DNA of 64,000 nucleotides. Source: Pyrinomonadaceae bacterium. GTDB taxonomy: Bacteria; Acidobacteriota; Blastocatellia; Pyrinomonadales; Pyrinomonadaceae. Positions 1 to 8,784 of the stretch are shown here, piece after piece. The stretch covers positions 1 through 64,000 of the forward strand of contig DASUNM010000002.1 in the NCBI GenBank assembly GCA_036277115.1, given 5' to 3'. Under the pieces are notes generated by a model that did no database searches, was not told where the DNA came from, and worked only from the letters and a program-made list of their open reading frames with translations. Position numbers and translations under genes: made by a program. The first letter of the stretch is position 1. Each line of letters begins with the position of its first letter.

Positions 1-960
<960 letters not shown>

Positions 961-1021
961 GTAGGTGCGCACGCCTCTGGCGTGCAGTAACAGAAGCGCG
1001 CCGGAGGCGCGCGTACCGAAT
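961..1021. repeat. Inverted pair of short REP-like hairpins between tuf and rpsJ
   Basis: Two perfect 7-bp stems with 3-base loops lie side by side at 969-985 (GCACGCC/GGCGTGC) and 996-1012 (GCGCGCC/GGCGCGC). The second is close to the reverse complement of the first, as in paired REP units. The only purine-rich candidate ribosome binding site for rpsJ (GGAGG, 1003-1007) overlaps the loop and stem of the second hairpin. Confidence 0.75.
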
Positions 1022-1342
1022 ATGCTGAACGAGAAAATCAGAATCAGGCTCAAGGCCTACGATCATCGCGTGCTGGATCAATCGACGACGGAAATCGTCG
1101 AGACTGCGAAGCGCACCGGCGCGCGCGTGGCTGGACCGATTCCTTTGCCGACGGTGAAGAACAAGTGGACGGTGCTCCGTTCGCCCCACGTCGACAAGAA
1201 GTCGCGCGAGCAGTTTGAAATCAGAACGCACAAGCGCCTGATGGATATTCTCGACCCAACCCCGCAGACGGTTGATGCGCTGATGAAGCTCGATCTGCCG
1301 GCCGGTGTTGATGTTGAGATTAAGGCCTTTGGAAAGAGCTAG
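1022..1342 (+). CDS. rpsJ: 30S ribosomal protein S10
   Basis: S10 is a component of the 30S head and also the NusE partner in transcription antitermination. The 106-residue product has the family's normal length and begins [15 protein letters not shown]. It keeps the GPIPLPT loop segment and ends in the usual VDVEIK strand. An in-frame start 57 bases upstream would add a stretch encoded by the REP hairpins and unlike any S10, so the ATG at 1022 is preferred. It is the first gene of the S10 block. Confidence 0.97.
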   Translation: MLNEKIRIRLKAYDHRVLDQSTTEIVETAKRTGARVAGPIPLPTVKNKWTVLRSPHVDKKSREQFEIRTHKRLMDILDPTPQTVDALMKLDLPAGVDVEIKAFGKS

Positions 1343-1350
1343 AGCATTGG

Positions 1351-1382
1351 TTCATTGATTCATTTGTTCATTGATCCATTTA
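1351..1382 (+). repeat. Tandem 8-base array, rpsJ-rplC spacer
   Basis: Four 8-base units related to TTCATTGA run head to tail from 1351 to 1382, ending just before the rplC start. The same consensus returns, in two opposed arms, at 41847-41930. A TTG codon inside the array (1371) is in frame with rplC but is unlikely to be its start. Confidence 0.75.
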
Positions 1383-1388
1383 AACGAA

Positions 1389-2045
1389 ATGATTAACGGA
1401 ATCATCGGCAAGAAAATCGGCATGACGCAGATCTTTGCGGCAGATGGCGCGGTCACTCCGGTGACGGTCATTAAGGCCGGGCCGTGCATCGTCGTGCAGA
1501 AGAAATCGGCGGGCGGCAAGGACGGTTATGACGCGGTGCAGATCGGTCTGGTTGAGGATCGCCCTGTGAAGCTGAAGAACGTGACCAAGCCAATGCGTGG
1601 CCACTTCGAGAAGACTGGCGGCGGCATGCCTCCGACGCGCATTCTCAAAGAGTTTCGGGTCGAAGCTTCGGACGACAGCACGAACGTCGGTGACAAGATT
1701 CTGGTCGATCAGTTTGCGGACGGGGACGTGGTGGACGTGGTCGGCAAATCGAAAGGTCGCGGCTTCGCGGGCACGATCAAGCGTCACAACTTCAATCGCG
1801 GGCCTGAGTCGCATGGTTCGATGAACGTGCGCGCGCCCGGTTCGATTGGCCAGTCAGCATATCCTTCGCGGGTTATTAAGGGCATGCGATCTTCGGGCCA
1901 TATGGGCGATGCGCGCATCACGACTAAAGGGTTAACCGTTGCTCGCGTCGATGCTGAAAATAATTTGCTGATGATCCGCGGCGCCGTGCCGGGCGCGAAC
2001 GGCAGCGTTGTGATCGTTAAGAAAGCCACGAAGGGAAAACGGTAA
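1389..2045 (+). CDS. rplC: 50S ribosomal protein L3
   Basis: L3 is an early-assembling 50S protein whose loop reaches the peptidyl transferase centre. The product has 218 residues and starts [16 protein letters not shown], the standard L3 opening. The conserved loop ([10 protein letters not shown], then [16 protein letters not shown]) is intact. The ATG at 1389 is chosen over an in-frame TTG 18 bases upstream that lies in the 8-base repeat array. It is followed by rplD after 37 bases containing a strong Shine-Dalgarno sequence. Confidence 0.96.
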   Translation: MINGIIGKKIGMTQIFAADGAVTPVTVIKAGPCIVVQKKSAGGKDGYDAVQIGLVEDRPVKLKNVTKPMRGHFEKTGGGMPPTRILKEFRVEASDDSTNVGDKILVDQFADGDVVDVVGKSKGRGFAGTIKRHNFNRGPESHGSMNVRAPGSIGQSAYPSRVIKGMRSSGHMGDARITTKGLTVARVDAENNLLMIRGAVPGANGSVVIVKKATKGKR

Positions 2046-2082
2046 GCACCCCGCGTCGCGGCGGGTGAAGGAGGGTTCGCAT

Positions 2083-2811
2083 ATGCCAACAGTTAAAATT
2101 CTCGATCTAACGAGCAAAGAAATCGGCGAGATCGAGTTGAATGACATGGTCTTTGGCGTGCCTCTCAACGAGCCGTTGATTCACGAAGCGGTACGGAGCT
2201 ATCAGGCGAATCGGCGACAGGGCACGTCCGCGACAAAAACGCGTGGTGATGTCTCGGGCGCCGGCCGCAAACTGTGGAAGCAGAAAGGCACGGGCCGCGC
2301 GCGCATCGCCAGCCTGCGTTCGCCGCTTTGGAAAGGCGGCGGTAACGTGCACGGACCGCAACCGCGCGACTGGTCGTACAGCCTGCCGAAGAAGATGCGC
2401 AAGCGCGCGATCTGTTCGGCGATCTCTGAACGGTTGCGTGAAGGAAACTTAATTATCGTAAGCGAGTTGAAATTCGATTCCCCCAAGACGCGTGAATTCA
2501 TCAGCACGCTGGGCAGTCTGAAGTTGGGTGGGAAGACCTTGATCGTTGATTCGCTCAAGAATACGAACCTGATGCTCGCGTCGCGCAATGTGCAGAGCAC
2601 GAAGGTGGTAAACAGCTACGGCGTGAACATCTACGACATTGTGAATCATCAGAAAGTCGTGCTGACGCCGAAGACGGTGGAAGAGCTGACCGGGATTTTG
2701 CAGCCGCGCGCCAAGGACGACGAGGAGCGAGGCTTCCGTCCGCGCGACGTTCAAGATGGCGAAGCGCGACCCGCGCGCAGAATGCCGGGGAACAGAGGAG
2801 CGCAAGCGTAA
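2083..2811 (+). CDS. rplD: 50S ribosomal protein L4, with C-terminal extension
   Basis: L4 is a 50S protein lining the exit tunnel. The product has 242 residues against a usual length of about 205-210. The tunnel loop is present (RQGTSATKTRGDVSGAGRK and WKQKGTGRAR). The extra 30 or so residues are a charged C-terminal tail after LTGIL. The start at 2083 is set by AAGGAGGG at 2068-2075; an upstream in-frame GTG would precede that site. rplW follows after 3 bases. In enterobacteria L4 represses its own operon; nothing here shows whether that applies. Confidence 0.96.
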   Translation: MPTVKILDLTSKEIGEIELNDMVFGVPLNEPLIHEAVRSYQANRRQGTSATKTRGDVSGAGRKLWKQKGTGRARIASLRSPLWKGGGNVHGPQPRDWSYSLPKKMRKRAICSAISERLREGNLIIVSELKFDSPKTREFISTLGSLKLGGKTLIVDSLKNTNLMLASRNVQSTKVVNSYGVNIYDIVNHQKVVLTPKTVEELTGILQPRAKDDEERGFRPRDVQDGEARPARRMPGNRGAQA

Positions 2812-2814
2812 GCA

Positions 2815-3120
2815 ATGCGAACTGTTTGGGACATTATTAAGTCGCCGGTGATTACCGAAAAGGCACTGGTGGCGAAGGAAGAGACGCAGGATCATCGGCA
2901 GCTTTTGACGTTCCGCGTCGATCGACGCGCAACCAAGCCTGAGATCAAAAGCGCGGTCGAGACCATCTTTCAGGTGAAGGTCGATGCAGTGCGCACGGCT
3001 AATTTCATGGGCAAGATGGCGCGCCGCGGACGCTTCGAAGGCCGCAAGCCTTCCTGGAAGAAAGCTTACGTAACCCTTAAGAAGGGTGAGAAGCCGGTTG
3101 ACTACGGTGAGGCAATCTAA
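2815..3120 (+). CDS. rplW: 50S ribosomal protein L23
   Basis: L23 sits at the mouth of the exit tunnel and is the docking site for trigger factor and SRP. The product has 101 residues, the normal length, opening MRTVWDIIKSPVITEKA. The conserved TKPEIKSAVETIFQVKV helix-strand and the basic loop MGKMARRGRFEGRKPSWKKA are recognisable. It follows rplD by 3 bases, so translational coupling is likely. A heptamer repeat array separates it from rplB. Confidence 0.97.
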   Translation: MRTVWDIIKSPVITEKALVAKEETQDHRQLLTFRVDRRATKPEIKSAVETIFQVKVDAVRTANFMGKMARRGRFEGRKPSWKKAYVTLKKGEKPVDYGEAI

Positions 3121-3123
3121 GAA

Positions 3124-3151
3124 TTCGAATTTCGGAATTCGAATTTCGAAA
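3124..3151 (+). repeat. Heptamer array (TTCGAAW family), rplW-rplB spacer
   Basis: Four tandem 7-base units, consensus TTCGAAW, occupy 3124-3151 of the 39-base spacer. The units are nearly self-complementary, so the array can fold on itself. The same family fills the next spacer at 3992-4019, on the other side of rplB. Confidence 0.85.
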
Positions 3152-3159
3152 TAGTTGAT

Positions 3160-3990
3160 ATGGGGATTAAGAAACTAACACCGACATCGCCGGCGCGCAG
3201 GTATCAAACCTACCTGACGCGCGACGAGCTCACGCCTAATGCGGTGCCTGAGAAGGCCCTGCTCGAGCCGAAGAAGCGTATCTCGGGGCGTAACAACGAC
3301 GGGCGCATCACGGTGCGGCGTCGCGGCGGCGGTCACAAGCGCTTTTATCGCATCATCGATTTCAAGCGCGACAAGGACGGCGTGCCGGGACGCGTGACAC
3401 AGATTGAATACGATCCGAATCGGTCGTCGAACATCGCGCTCATTACTTATCTTGATGGCGAGAAGCGCTACATCATCGCGCCGGTCGGATTGGAAGTCGG
3501 CAAGACGATCGCCAGTGGCGAGGACGCTGACATTCTCCCGGGCAATACTTTGCCGATTCGGAATATTCCGCTGGGTACGCAGATTCACAACATTGAGCTG
3601 CGTCCGGGCAAAGGCGGACAGATGGCGCGGGCGGCCGGTTCGTTTGCGCAGCTGCTCGCAAAAGAAGGTTTGTACGCGCAATTGCGCATGCCTTCGGGTG
3701 AAGTTCGGCGCGTGCCGGTTGAGTGTCGCGCGACGGTCGGCCAGGTCGGCAACGTCGAGCACGAAAACGTCTCGCTCGGCAAAGCCGGTCGCACCCGCTG
3801 GAAGGGAATTCGACCGCACGTACGCGGCGTCGCGATGAATCCGGTCGATCACCCGCACGGCGGTGGTGAAGGAAAAACCTCGGGCGGCCGCAATCCGGTA
3901 ACGCCCTGGGGGCAGCCGACTCGCGGCTACAAGACGCGTCACAACAAGCGGACTAAGAAAATGATTGTGAGGGATCGGAGAGTCAAATAA
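3160..3990 (+). CDS. rplB: 50S ribosomal protein L2
   Basis: L2 is a 50S protein needed for subunit association and the peptidyl transferase centre. The product has 276 residues, typical for the family, opening [14 protein letters not shown]. It contains GGGHKRFYR near the N-terminus. The C-terminal [13 protein letters not shown] segment holds the histidine equivalent to E. coli His229. The basic tail [14 protein letters not shown] is complete. Heptamer arrays of the same family flank the gene on both sides. Confidence 0.98.
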   Translation: MGIKKLTPTSPARRYQTYLTRDELTPNAVPEKALLEPKKRISGRNNDGRITVRRRGGGHKRFYRIIDFKRDKDGVPGRVTQIEYDPNRSSNIALITYLDGEKRYIIAPVGLEVGKTIASGEDADILPGNTLPIRNIPLGTQIHNIELRPGKGGQMARAAGSFAQLLAKEGLYAQLRMPSGEVRRVPVECRATVGQVGNVEHENVSLGKAGRTRWKGIRPHVRGVAMNPVDHPHGGGEGKTSGGRNPVTPWGQPTRGYKTRHNKRTKKMIVRDRRVK

Positions 3991-3991
3991 T

Positions 3992-4019
3992 TTCGAAATT
4001 CGAATTTCGGAATTCGAAA
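3992..4019 (+). repeat. Heptamer array (TTCGAAW family), rplB-rpsS spacer
   Basis: Four head-to-tail 7-base units (consensus TTCGAAW) start two bases after the rplB stop codon and end 10 bases before the rpsS ATG. Same consensus as the array at 3124-3151. Confidence 0.85.
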
Positions 4020-4029
4020 TAAAACGCAT

Positions 4030-4368
4030 ATGCCACGTTCACTAAAAAAAGGTCCCTGGATCGACAAAGGCGTTCGGAAGATGGTCGAGCGGGTGCGCGC
4101 GGGCGGACAACGGCCGCAGGTGATTAAGACCTGGTCGCGTCGCTCGACGATTACGCCCGACATGGTTGGGCTGACGTTCGGCGTGCACAACGGCAAACGA
4201 CACATTCCGATCTACATCACCGAAAACATGGTCGGGCACAAACTCGGCGAGTTCGCGCCGACGCGCACGTTTAAGGGCCATTCAGGAACCAAGGCCGATA
4301 AGGCAGAAAAGACCGCGAAGGTCTCGCCGGCTGGCGGAGGATCAGCACCCGCTGCCCCGGCCGCATAA
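4030..4368 (+). CDS. rpsS: 30S ribosomal protein S19, with C-terminal tail
   Basis: S19 lies in the 30S head and contacts S13 and the A-site tRNA region. The product has 112 residues against about 92 in most bacteria. The core [18 protein letters not shown] and the [16 protein letters not shown] motif are intact. The extra 20 residues form a Lys/Ala/Gly/Pro tail. The last codons and the stop overlap the beginning of a 9-base tandem repeat, so the end of the tail may have been reshaped by repeat growth. Confidence 0.97.
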   Translation: MPRSLKKGPWIDKGVRKMVERVRAGGQRPQVIKTWSRRSTITPDMVGLTFGVHNGKRHIPIYITENMVGHKLGEFAPTRTFKGHSGTKADKAEKTAKVSPAGGGSAPAAPAA

Positions 4369-4407
4369 GACGCATAGGTCGCATGGGACCTATAGGACCT
4401 ATTTGGT
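4363..4407 (+). repeat. Tandem 9-base array over the rpsS stop and rpsS-rplV spacer
   Basis: Five 9-base units run from 4363 to 4407, beginning GCATAAGAC then GCATAGGTC and drifting to CTATAGGAC. The period is 9 here rather than 7. The first unit contains the rpsS stop codon, and the array reaches to within 7 bases of the rplV start. Confidence 0.7.
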
Positions 4408-4413
4408 AAAGCA

Positions 4414-5013
4414 ATGGAAGCAAGAGCAAGCGCAAAGTTTCTACGTGGGTCGCCGCAAAAGGCGCGGCTGGTCATCGACATGATCCGCGGCAAGAACGTC
4501 AACCAGGCGTTGGCGATCCTGCGTTACTCGAACAAGCGGGCCGCGCTCGGCATTGAGAAGTGCGTCAAGTCGGCAATCGCGAATGCGAACGAAGCGGCTG
4601 AGAAGGCAAACATCTCGGTCGATCCGGACGAGCTTTGGCTGAAAGCGGCTTACGTCGATGACGGTCCGACCAAGGGCCGTCGCCGTCTGCGCCCGGCGCC
4701 GCAGGGTCGAGCGTTTCGCCAGCAACGCCACTTTTGTCATGTGACGATCCTGCTGACGAGCGATCAGCCCGGCGAAAACGGGAAGAAAGAATCGGGATTG
4801 ACGCCGAAGGTGAGTAAGAAAGCCAAACGCGGCGGTGCCGCGGCGGCGCCCAGAGCGAAACGCGGGACATCGAAAACGGACACGGCTGAAGCCGCGCCGG
4901 AAGTGAGTGAAGCGCCTGAGAAAAAGGCGGCGCCGAAGAAGACAGGCGCCAAGAAGGCGGCGTCAAAGCTGGGCAGTGCACTGAAAAGAAAGAAGAAGAC
5001 GGACGAAGAGTAG
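4414..5013 (+). CDS. rplV: 50S ribosomal protein L22, with long Lys/Ala-rich C-terminal tail
   Basis: L22 is a 50S protein whose beta-hairpin lines the exit tunnel. The product has 199 residues against about 110 usually. Residues 1-115 are the L22 fold: KFLRGSPQKARLVIDMIRGK, the ALGIEKCVKSAIANA helix and the RRLRPAPQGRAFR hairpin. Residues from about 116 onward are a low-complexity Lys/Ala/Glu tail with blocks such as KKAAPKKTGAKKAASK. The frame and stop are clear, so the tail is part of the gene. Its function is unknown; similar tails occur on L18 and L17 here. Confidence 0.95.
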   Translation: MEARASAKFLRGSPQKARLVIDMIRGKNVNQALAILRYSNKRAALGIEKCVKSAIANANEAAEKANISVDPDELWLKAAYVDDGPTKGRRRLRPAPQGRAFRQQRHFCHVTILLTSDQPGENGKKESGLTPKVSKKAKRGGAAAAPRAKRGTSKTDTAEAAPEVSEAPEKKAAPKKTGAKKAASKLGSALKRKKKTDEE

Positions 5014-5014
5014 C

Positions 5015-5056
5015 GAATGCTGAATCTCGAATTTGAGATTCAGGATGCAGATTCGA
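5015..5056. repeat. Heptamer hairpin array, rplV-rpsC spacer
   Basis: Six 7-base units fill 5015-5056: three GAATNTN-type units, then their inverted counterparts. The centre is a perfect 9-bp stem (CTGAATCTC at 5020-5028 with GAGATTCAG at 5035-5043). It ends 13 bases before the GTG start of rpsC. Confidence 0.8.
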
Positions 5057-5069
5057 ACGGAGTAATTGA

Positions 5070-5804
5070 GTGGGCCAAAAAGTTCATCCATACGGTTTTC
5101 GCCTTGGCTATAACAAGGACTGGCATTCGCACTGGTTTGCGAAAAAGCAATACGGCGATTTCCTGATCGAAGACCTGCGGTTGAAGCGTGAGCTGAAGCG
5201 ACGCTTTACCGGCGCCGGCGTGTCGCATGTGGACATCGAACGCGCGGCCAACCGTCTGAAGATCATCATCTACACGTCGCGACCCGGCATCATCATCGGT
5301 CGCAAGGGCGCGGAGATCGACAAGCTGAAGGGCGACATCTCTTCGCGCACGGGCCGCGAAGTGCTGGTTTCGATTCAGGAGATTCACAAGCCCGAGCTGA
5401 ACGCGCAGTTGCAGGCTGAGAAGATTGCGGCGCAGCTCGAAAAGCGAATTGCTTTTCGCCGCGCCATGCGAAAGGCCGTGGAAGAGTCGCTGCGCTTTGG
5501 GGCGCAGGGAATCAAAGTCAAAGTCAGTGGCCGTCTGAACGGCGCGGAAATCGCGCGCAGTGAGTGGCACTTGCAGGGCCAGCTTCCCCTGCATACTTTG
5601 CGTTCGGATGTTGATTACGGATTTGCTGAAGCGCACACCACGTTCGGCATCATTGGCGTGAAGGTTTGGATTTATCGCGGCCAGATTCTGGATGCGAAGG
5701 CGGCGATGGCGCGCGGCACCGGTACGGATCCGATAAACGAAACACCGCGCCCGCGCGAAGGTCGCGCCCGGCCGCGTCCGCGCCGAGAAAGAACCGAGGG
5801 ATAA
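5070..5804 (+). CDS. rpsC: 30S ribosomal protein S3
   Basis: S3 is a 30S protein at the mRNA entry tunnel with helicase activity. The product has 244 residues and begins at a GTG codon with [18 protein letters not shown], the classic S3 start. The KH domain is present with its GXXG-type loop ([14 protein letters not shown]). A basic, Arg/Pro-rich C-terminus follows ([12 protein letters not shown]). It is separated from rplP by 6 bases, which implies coupled translation. Confidence 0.97.
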   Translation: MGQKVHPYGFRLGYNKDWHSHWFAKKQYGDFLIEDLRLKRELKRRFTGAGVSHVDIERAANRLKIIIYTSRPGIIIGRKGAEIDKLKGDISSRTGREVLVSIQEIHKPELNAQLQAEKIAAQLEKRIAFRRAMRKAVEESLRFGAQGIKVKVSGRLNGAEIARSEWHLQGQLPLHTLRSDVDYGFAEAHTTFGIIGVKVWIYRGQILDAKAAMARGTGTDPINETPRPREGRARPRPRRERTEG

Positions 5805-5810
5805 GACGCT

Positions 5811-6239
5811 ATGTTGATGCCGAAAAAAGTTAAGCATCGCAAGCAGATGCGCGGCCGGATGAAAGGCGTCGCCCAGCGCGGCAGCATGATCAGCTTCGGC
5901 GAGTACGGCCTGAAGACTATGGAAGCGGCCTGGATCACGGACCGCCAGATCGAGGCGGCGCGTATTGCAATGACGCGTCACATCAAACGCGGCGGCAAGA
6001 TTTGGATTCGCATGTTTCCCGACAAGCCGGTGACCAAGAAGCCGGCCGAAACGCGCATGGGTAAAGGCAAGGGCGCTCCCGAATACTGGGTGGCGGTGGT
6101 AAAGCCCGGTCGGATTCTTTACGAAATCGAGGGGGTGGATGAAAAGACCGCGCGCGACGCGATGAAGCTGGCGTCGCAGAAGCTGCCCGTGAAGACGAAG
6201 TTTGTCACGCGCGCCGAGCAAGAGGGAGGCGCGATCTGA
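5811..6239 (+). CDS. rplP: 50S ribosomal protein L16
   Basis: L16 is a late-assembling 50S protein near the A-site tRNA. The product has 142 residues, near the usual 137-144, and starts [19 protein letters not shown]. It keeps the conserved [27 protein letters not shown] region, written here only in part by its key residues Phe, Pro, Lys and Glu. The final codons and stop (ATC TGA) are the first unit of a heptamer array that continues into the spacer, so the last residues may be repeat-derived. Confidence 0.97.
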   Translation: MLMPKKVKHRKQMRGRMKGVAQRGSMISFGEYGLKTMEAAWITDRQIEAARIAMTRHIKRGGKIWIRMFPDKPVTKKPAETRMGKGKGAPEYWVAVVKPGRILYEIEGVDEKTARDAMKLASQKLPVKTKFVTRAEQEGGAI

Positions 6240-6267
6240 GATTTCAAATTTGAAATCTGAGATCTCA
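6233..6267. repeat. Heptamer array (GATCTSA family) over the rplP stop
   Basis: Five 7-base units, the first being GATCTGA with the rplP stop codon inside it. They include a perfect 20-base palindrome at 6239-6258 (AGATTTCAAA and its complement). It ends 5 bases before the rpmC ATG, so folding of the array could expose or mask that start. The family recurs at 9744, 16123 and 23835. Confidence 0.85.
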
Positions 6268-6272
6268 AAGTT

Positions 6273-6485
6273 ATGAAGAGACGCGAAGAAGTAGATAAGT
6301 TACGCGACATGGCTGACGAGGATTTGCAGGCTGAAGCAGCGCGCCTGAAAGAGTCTCTGTTCCGCTTGAATTTCAAGCTGGCGCTGGGCGAAATCGACGC
6401 GGTGAAGAAGATGCGCCAGGAAAAGCGGTCGATGGCGCGGCTCCGCACGATTGCGCGCGAGCGCGAGATAAAGGCCGGCAAGTAA
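6273..6485 (+). CDS. rpmC: 50S ribosomal protein L29
   Basis: L29 is a small 50S protein at the tunnel exit beside L23. The product has 70 residues, the usual length, as two helices: KLRDMADEDLQAEAARLKES and a second ending MARLRTIAREREIKAGK. The LFRLNFKLALGE connector is typical. It sits between rplP and rpsQ as in nearly all bacteria. The ATG follows the GATCTSA heptamer hairpin, and I see only a weak Shine-Dalgarno sequence. Confidence 0.95.
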   Translation: MKRREEVDKLRDMADEDLQAEAARLKESLFRLNFKLALGEIDAVKKMRQEKRSMARLRTIAREREIKAGK

Positions 6486-6508
6486 GCGCCACAGATTGTT
6501 GAGGATAG

Positions 6509-6982
6509 ATGTTCAGACGAAAGAAAAAAGACGAACCGACTGATGCGCCGCAAGGGCCGGAAGTAGCGCCGGAAGCGGCGAGCGAGACGGCTGCAGCCGA
6601 GCTGGCAGCAGTTGAGACTCCGGTGGCAGAGAATGCTCCGGCGGAGACTTCGGCGGCGAGCACTGACGAGGCTGCGGCCGGCAACGGTGCGGAATCCGCA
6701 GCGGCAGCTAATGGCAAGCCGGCGAAGGGCGGGCGCGGCAATCGAGTTCAGAAGATCGGGACGGTGGCGTCGGACAAGATGCAGAAGACGGTCGTGGTGC
6801 GAGTCGATCGCCAGGTGCTGCACCCGAAGTATCGTCGTTACGTCCGGCGCACTTCGAAGTTCATGGCGCATGACGACCTGGGAGCGACGGTCGGCGACCG
6901 CGTGCGCATCGTGGAAACGCGGCCACTGTCCGCCAAAAAGCGTTGGCGCGTAATTGAAATCGTTCAGAAGGCAGCCAAGTAG
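6509..6982 (+). CDS. rpsQ: 30S ribosomal protein S17, with acidic N-terminal extension
   Basis: S17 is an early-binding 30S protein of the OB fold. The product has 157 residues against about 85 usually. The S17 core starts near residue 78 (NRVQKIGTVASDKMQKTVVV) and runs to the C-terminus, with HPKYRRYVRRTSKFMAHD intact. In front of it is a 75-residue Ala/Glu/Pro-rich acidic segment starting MFRRKKKDEP. No start codon with a better ribosome binding site is visible just before the core. The acidic extension is unlike the basic tails of L22 and L18 and would need peptide evidence to confirm. Confidence 0.92.
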   Translation: MFRRKKKDEPTDAPQGPEVAPEAASETAAAELAAVETPVAENAPAETSAASTDEAAAGNGAESAAAANGKPAKGGRGNRVQKIGTVASDKMQKTVVVRVDRQVLHPKYRRYVRRTSKFMAHDDLGATVGDRVRIVETRPLSAKKRWRVIEIVQKAAK

Positions 6983-7058
6983 TGAATGGTAAATCGTAAA
7001 TAGTGAATAGAGCGGTTATCCAGGACATCCATTTACGATTCACGATTAACGATTTACG
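6981..7058. repeat. Two-arm heptamer hairpin (CGTRAAT family), rpsQ-rplN spacer
   Basis: The left arm is four 7-base units at 6981-7008 (AGTGAAT, GGTAAAT and relatives), starting inside the rpsQ stop codon. The right arm is four units at 7031-7058 (ATTTACG, ATTCACG and relatives), the reverse complement of the left-arm consensus. A 22-base unrelated centre separates them. It ends 10 bases before rplN. Confidence 0.9.
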
Positions 7059-7068
7059 GGTTTAAATC

Positions 7069-7437
7069 ATGATACAGATGCAGACCTCTCTGGAGGTCGC
7101 TGACAATTCGGGAGCACGGCGCGTCGAGATGATCATGGGCATTGGCGGGTCGACCGGCGCAATTGCCAGTCTCGGCGATCGAATCAAGGTCACCGTGAAA
7201 GAGGCGACGCCCGACGGTGCCGTGAAAAAAGGCACGGTGCAGGACGCCGTCATCGTGCGCACGCGCAAGGAAGTGCGCCGTCGGGACGGGACTTACATCC
7301 GGTTCGATCAGAACGCGGCGGTGCTGATTAAAGAAGACGGAACCCCGATCGGCACGCGCGTATTCGGGCCGGTGGCGCGCGAACTGCGCGACAAAAATTT
7401 CATGAAGATTGTTTCGCTGGCGCCGGAAGTGATCTAG
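7069..7437 (+). CDS. rplN: 50S ribosomal protein L14
   Basis: L14 is a 50S protein at the subunit interface and the binding site of the silencing factor RsfS, which is also encoded in this window (23383). The product has 122 residues, exactly typical, opening [18 protein letters not shown]. It contains the conserved [18 protein letters not shown] segment and ends [10 protein letters not shown]. The same heptamer hairpin family stands before rplN and after rplX. Confidence 0.98.
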   Translation: MIQMQTSLEVADNSGARRVEMIMGIGGSTGAIASLGDRIKVTVKEATPDGAVKKGTVQDAVIVRTRKEVRRRDGTYIRFDQNAAVLIKEDGTPIGTRVFGPVARELRDKNFMKIVSLAPEVI

Positions 7438-7480
7438 TGCGCAATCCCGCTGAACCGGGACCGCGACGAGAGGTAATGAG

Positions 7481-7810
7481 TTGAAGGGAACTAAACGAGC
7501 CAAAATCCGAAAGAACGATCAGGTCGTTGTCATCGCCGGCCGCGATAAGGGCAAGCGTGGCCGCGTGTTGGCCGTGGCGCCGGTGAAAGGCAAGATCAAA
7601 GTCGAAAGCATTGGCATGATCAAGCGTCATCAGAAGCCGGCGGGGAATCGTGGGGGCGGCATCATCGACCGTGAGTCATGGCTCGACATGTCGAACGTGC
7701 AGATTGTCGATCCGCAATCAGGCAAGCCTTCACGCGTGCGCTATCACATTGACGGCGACACCAAGACGCGAGTGGCAGCCTCGAGCGGTCACCAGATAGA
7801 AAGTAAATAG
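7481..7810 (+). CDS. rplX: 50S ribosomal protein L24
   Basis: L24 is an assembly-initiating 50S protein. The product has 109 residues and a TTG start with MKGTKRAKIRKNDQVVVIAG. The TTG is chosen because GAGAGG lies 6-11 bases upstream and no ATG occurs nearby. The KOW motif is clear (VVVIAGRDKGKRGRVLAV). The final Ser-Lys codons and the stop lie inside the first heptamer of the following array (7802 onward). Confidence 0.96.
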   Translation: MKGTKRAKIRKNDQVVVIAGRDKGKRGRVLAVAPVKGKIKVESIGMIKRHQKPAGNRGGGIIDRESWLDMSNVQIVDPQSGKPSRVRYHIDGDTKTRVAASSGHQIESK

Positions 7811-7879
7811 TGAATCGTAAATGGTAAATGGACGAGTTTAGCAAGCGGTCTATTCACAATTCACGATTAACGATTAACG
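7802..7879. repeat. Two-arm heptamer hairpin (CGTRAAT family), rplX-rplE spacer
   Basis: Left arm: four 7-base units at 7802-7829, beginning inside rplX before its stop codon. Right arm: four units at 7852-7879 (ATTCACG, ATTAACG). The arms are reverse complements by consensus. Layout, arm length (28 bases) and centre length (22 bases) match the hairpin at 6981-7058. It ends 3 bases before the rplE ATG. Confidence 0.9.
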
Positions 7880-7882
7880 AAA

Positions 7883-8425
7883 ATGGCAGCAAGACTTAAA
7901 GAGCGTTATCAGAAGGACGTCGCGCCGGCAATCGCGAAGGAATTTGCGATCAAGAACCCGATGGCTGTTCCGCGGCTCGAGAAAATTGTGCTCAACATGG
8001 GCATGGGCGAGGCGATCGCGAACGCGAAGATCCTGGACACCGCCATGGCTGAGCTGACGTCAATCGCGGGCCAGAAGCCGGTGATCACCAAAGCCAAGAA
8101 ATCGATCGCGAGTTTCAAATTGCGGCAGGGAATGCCGATTGGCGTGATGGTGACGTTGCGCGGCGAACGAATGTACGAGTTCTTCGATCGCCTGGTGTCG
8201 GTGGCGCTGCCCCGCGTCAGGGACTTTCGCGGAGTGTCGCCAAAAGCTTTCGATGGACGCGGCAATTACACCATCGGCATTCGCGAGCAGCTCATTTTCC
8301 CCGAGATCGATTTCAACAAAGTCGACAAGCTGCGGGGCATGAATATTTCGATTGTGACAACCGCCCGCAATGACGAAGAGGCGCGGGCACTGTTAAAGGC
8401 ATTGGGAATGCCGTTCAGGGCTTAA
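7883..8425 (+). CDS. rplE: 50S ribosomal protein L5
   Basis: L5 binds 5S rRNA in the central protuberance. The product has 180 residues, the family norm. It opens with [15 protein letters not shown], carries [20 protein letters not shown] and the [18 protein letters not shown] loop, and ends with the [19 protein letters not shown] strand-helix. It is bracketed by two-arm heptamer hairpins of two different families; the upstream one stops 3 bases before the ATG. Confidence 0.98.
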   Translation: MAARLKERYQKDVAPAIAKEFAIKNPMAVPRLEKIVLNMGMGEAIANAKILDTAMAELTSIAGQKPVITKAKKSIASFKLRQGMPIGVMVTLRGERMYEFFDRLVSVALPRVRDFRGVSPKAFDGRGNYTIGIREQLIFPEIDFNKVDKLRGMNISIVTTARNDEEARALLKALGMPFRA

Positions 8426-8428
8426 ATC

Positions 8429-8512
8429 CAGACGTCAGAAATCAGACGTCAGACGTCAGGCGCAAGCCGAGTTTGATTCTGATATCTGACTTCTGATGTC
8501 TGATATCTGAAT
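8429..8512. repeat. Two-arm heptamer hairpin (CAGACGT family), rplE-rpsN spacer
   Basis: Left arm: four units at 8429-8456 (CAGACGT, CAGAAAT). Right arm: five units at 8478-8512 (TCTGATA, TCTGATG). The arms are complementary by consensus. This family recurs at 24828-24901, 37035-37062 and 50176-50280, tens of kilobases away. Confidence 0.9.
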
Positions 8513-8516
8513 TGAT

Positions 8517-8702
8517 ATGGCAAAAAAATCATTAATCGCGAAAGCTAATCGCAAGCCGAAGTTTGCTGTGCGCGCTTACACGCGTTGCCGCCGTTGCGGC
8601 CGGCCGCGGGCTTATTTGCGCAAGTTTCATCTGTGCCGTATTTGCTTTCGCCAGTTGGCGCTCGAGGGACAGATTCCCGGCGTCGTGAAATCGAGTTGGT
8701 AG
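8517..8702 (+). CDS. rpsN: 30S ribosomal protein S14, zinc-binding type Z
   Basis: S14 is a 30S head protein. The product has 61 residues, the short zinc form. Two CXXC pairs are visible: RCRRCG near residue 24 and LCRICF near residue 40, followed by [18 protein letters not shown]. It is the zinc-dependent version; no cysteine-free paralogue is in this cluster. The start ATG at 8517 lies 4 bases after the end of a heptamer hairpin. Confidence 0.97.
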   Translation: MAKKSLIAKANRKPKFAVRAYTRCRRCGRPRAYLRKFHLCRICFRQLALEGQIPGVVKSSW

Positions 8703-8784
8703 TGAACGGCCAGTAGTCATCGGCAGTAGTCAATAGCAACTGACTACGGACCACGGACAACTGACAAGTTTTTGGAGTTAATGA
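8703..8784. repeat. Heptamer array, rpsN-rpsH spacer
   Basis: Four clean 7-base units at 8738-8765 (AACTGAC, TACGGAC, with AACTGAC repeated at the end). The left half (8703-8737) contains AGTAGTC twice and looks like a decayed inverted arm. GGAG at 8776-8779 just before rpsH is its ribosome binding site. Confidence 0.75.

Noticed and set aside
1371..1388. TTG as the start of rplC
   Set aside because: It lies within the 8-base repeat array and adds residues not found in L3; ATG at 1389 gives the standard N-terminus.
5040..6221. 393-codon open frame on the minus strand opposite rpsC and rplP
   Set aside because: It is a shadow of two certain ribosomal genes in GC-rich codon use; its translation has no family features.
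8429..8512. CRISPR-like appearance of the tandem arrays
   Set aside because: Units are only 7 bases with no spacers, arms are inverted, and no cas genes are present.
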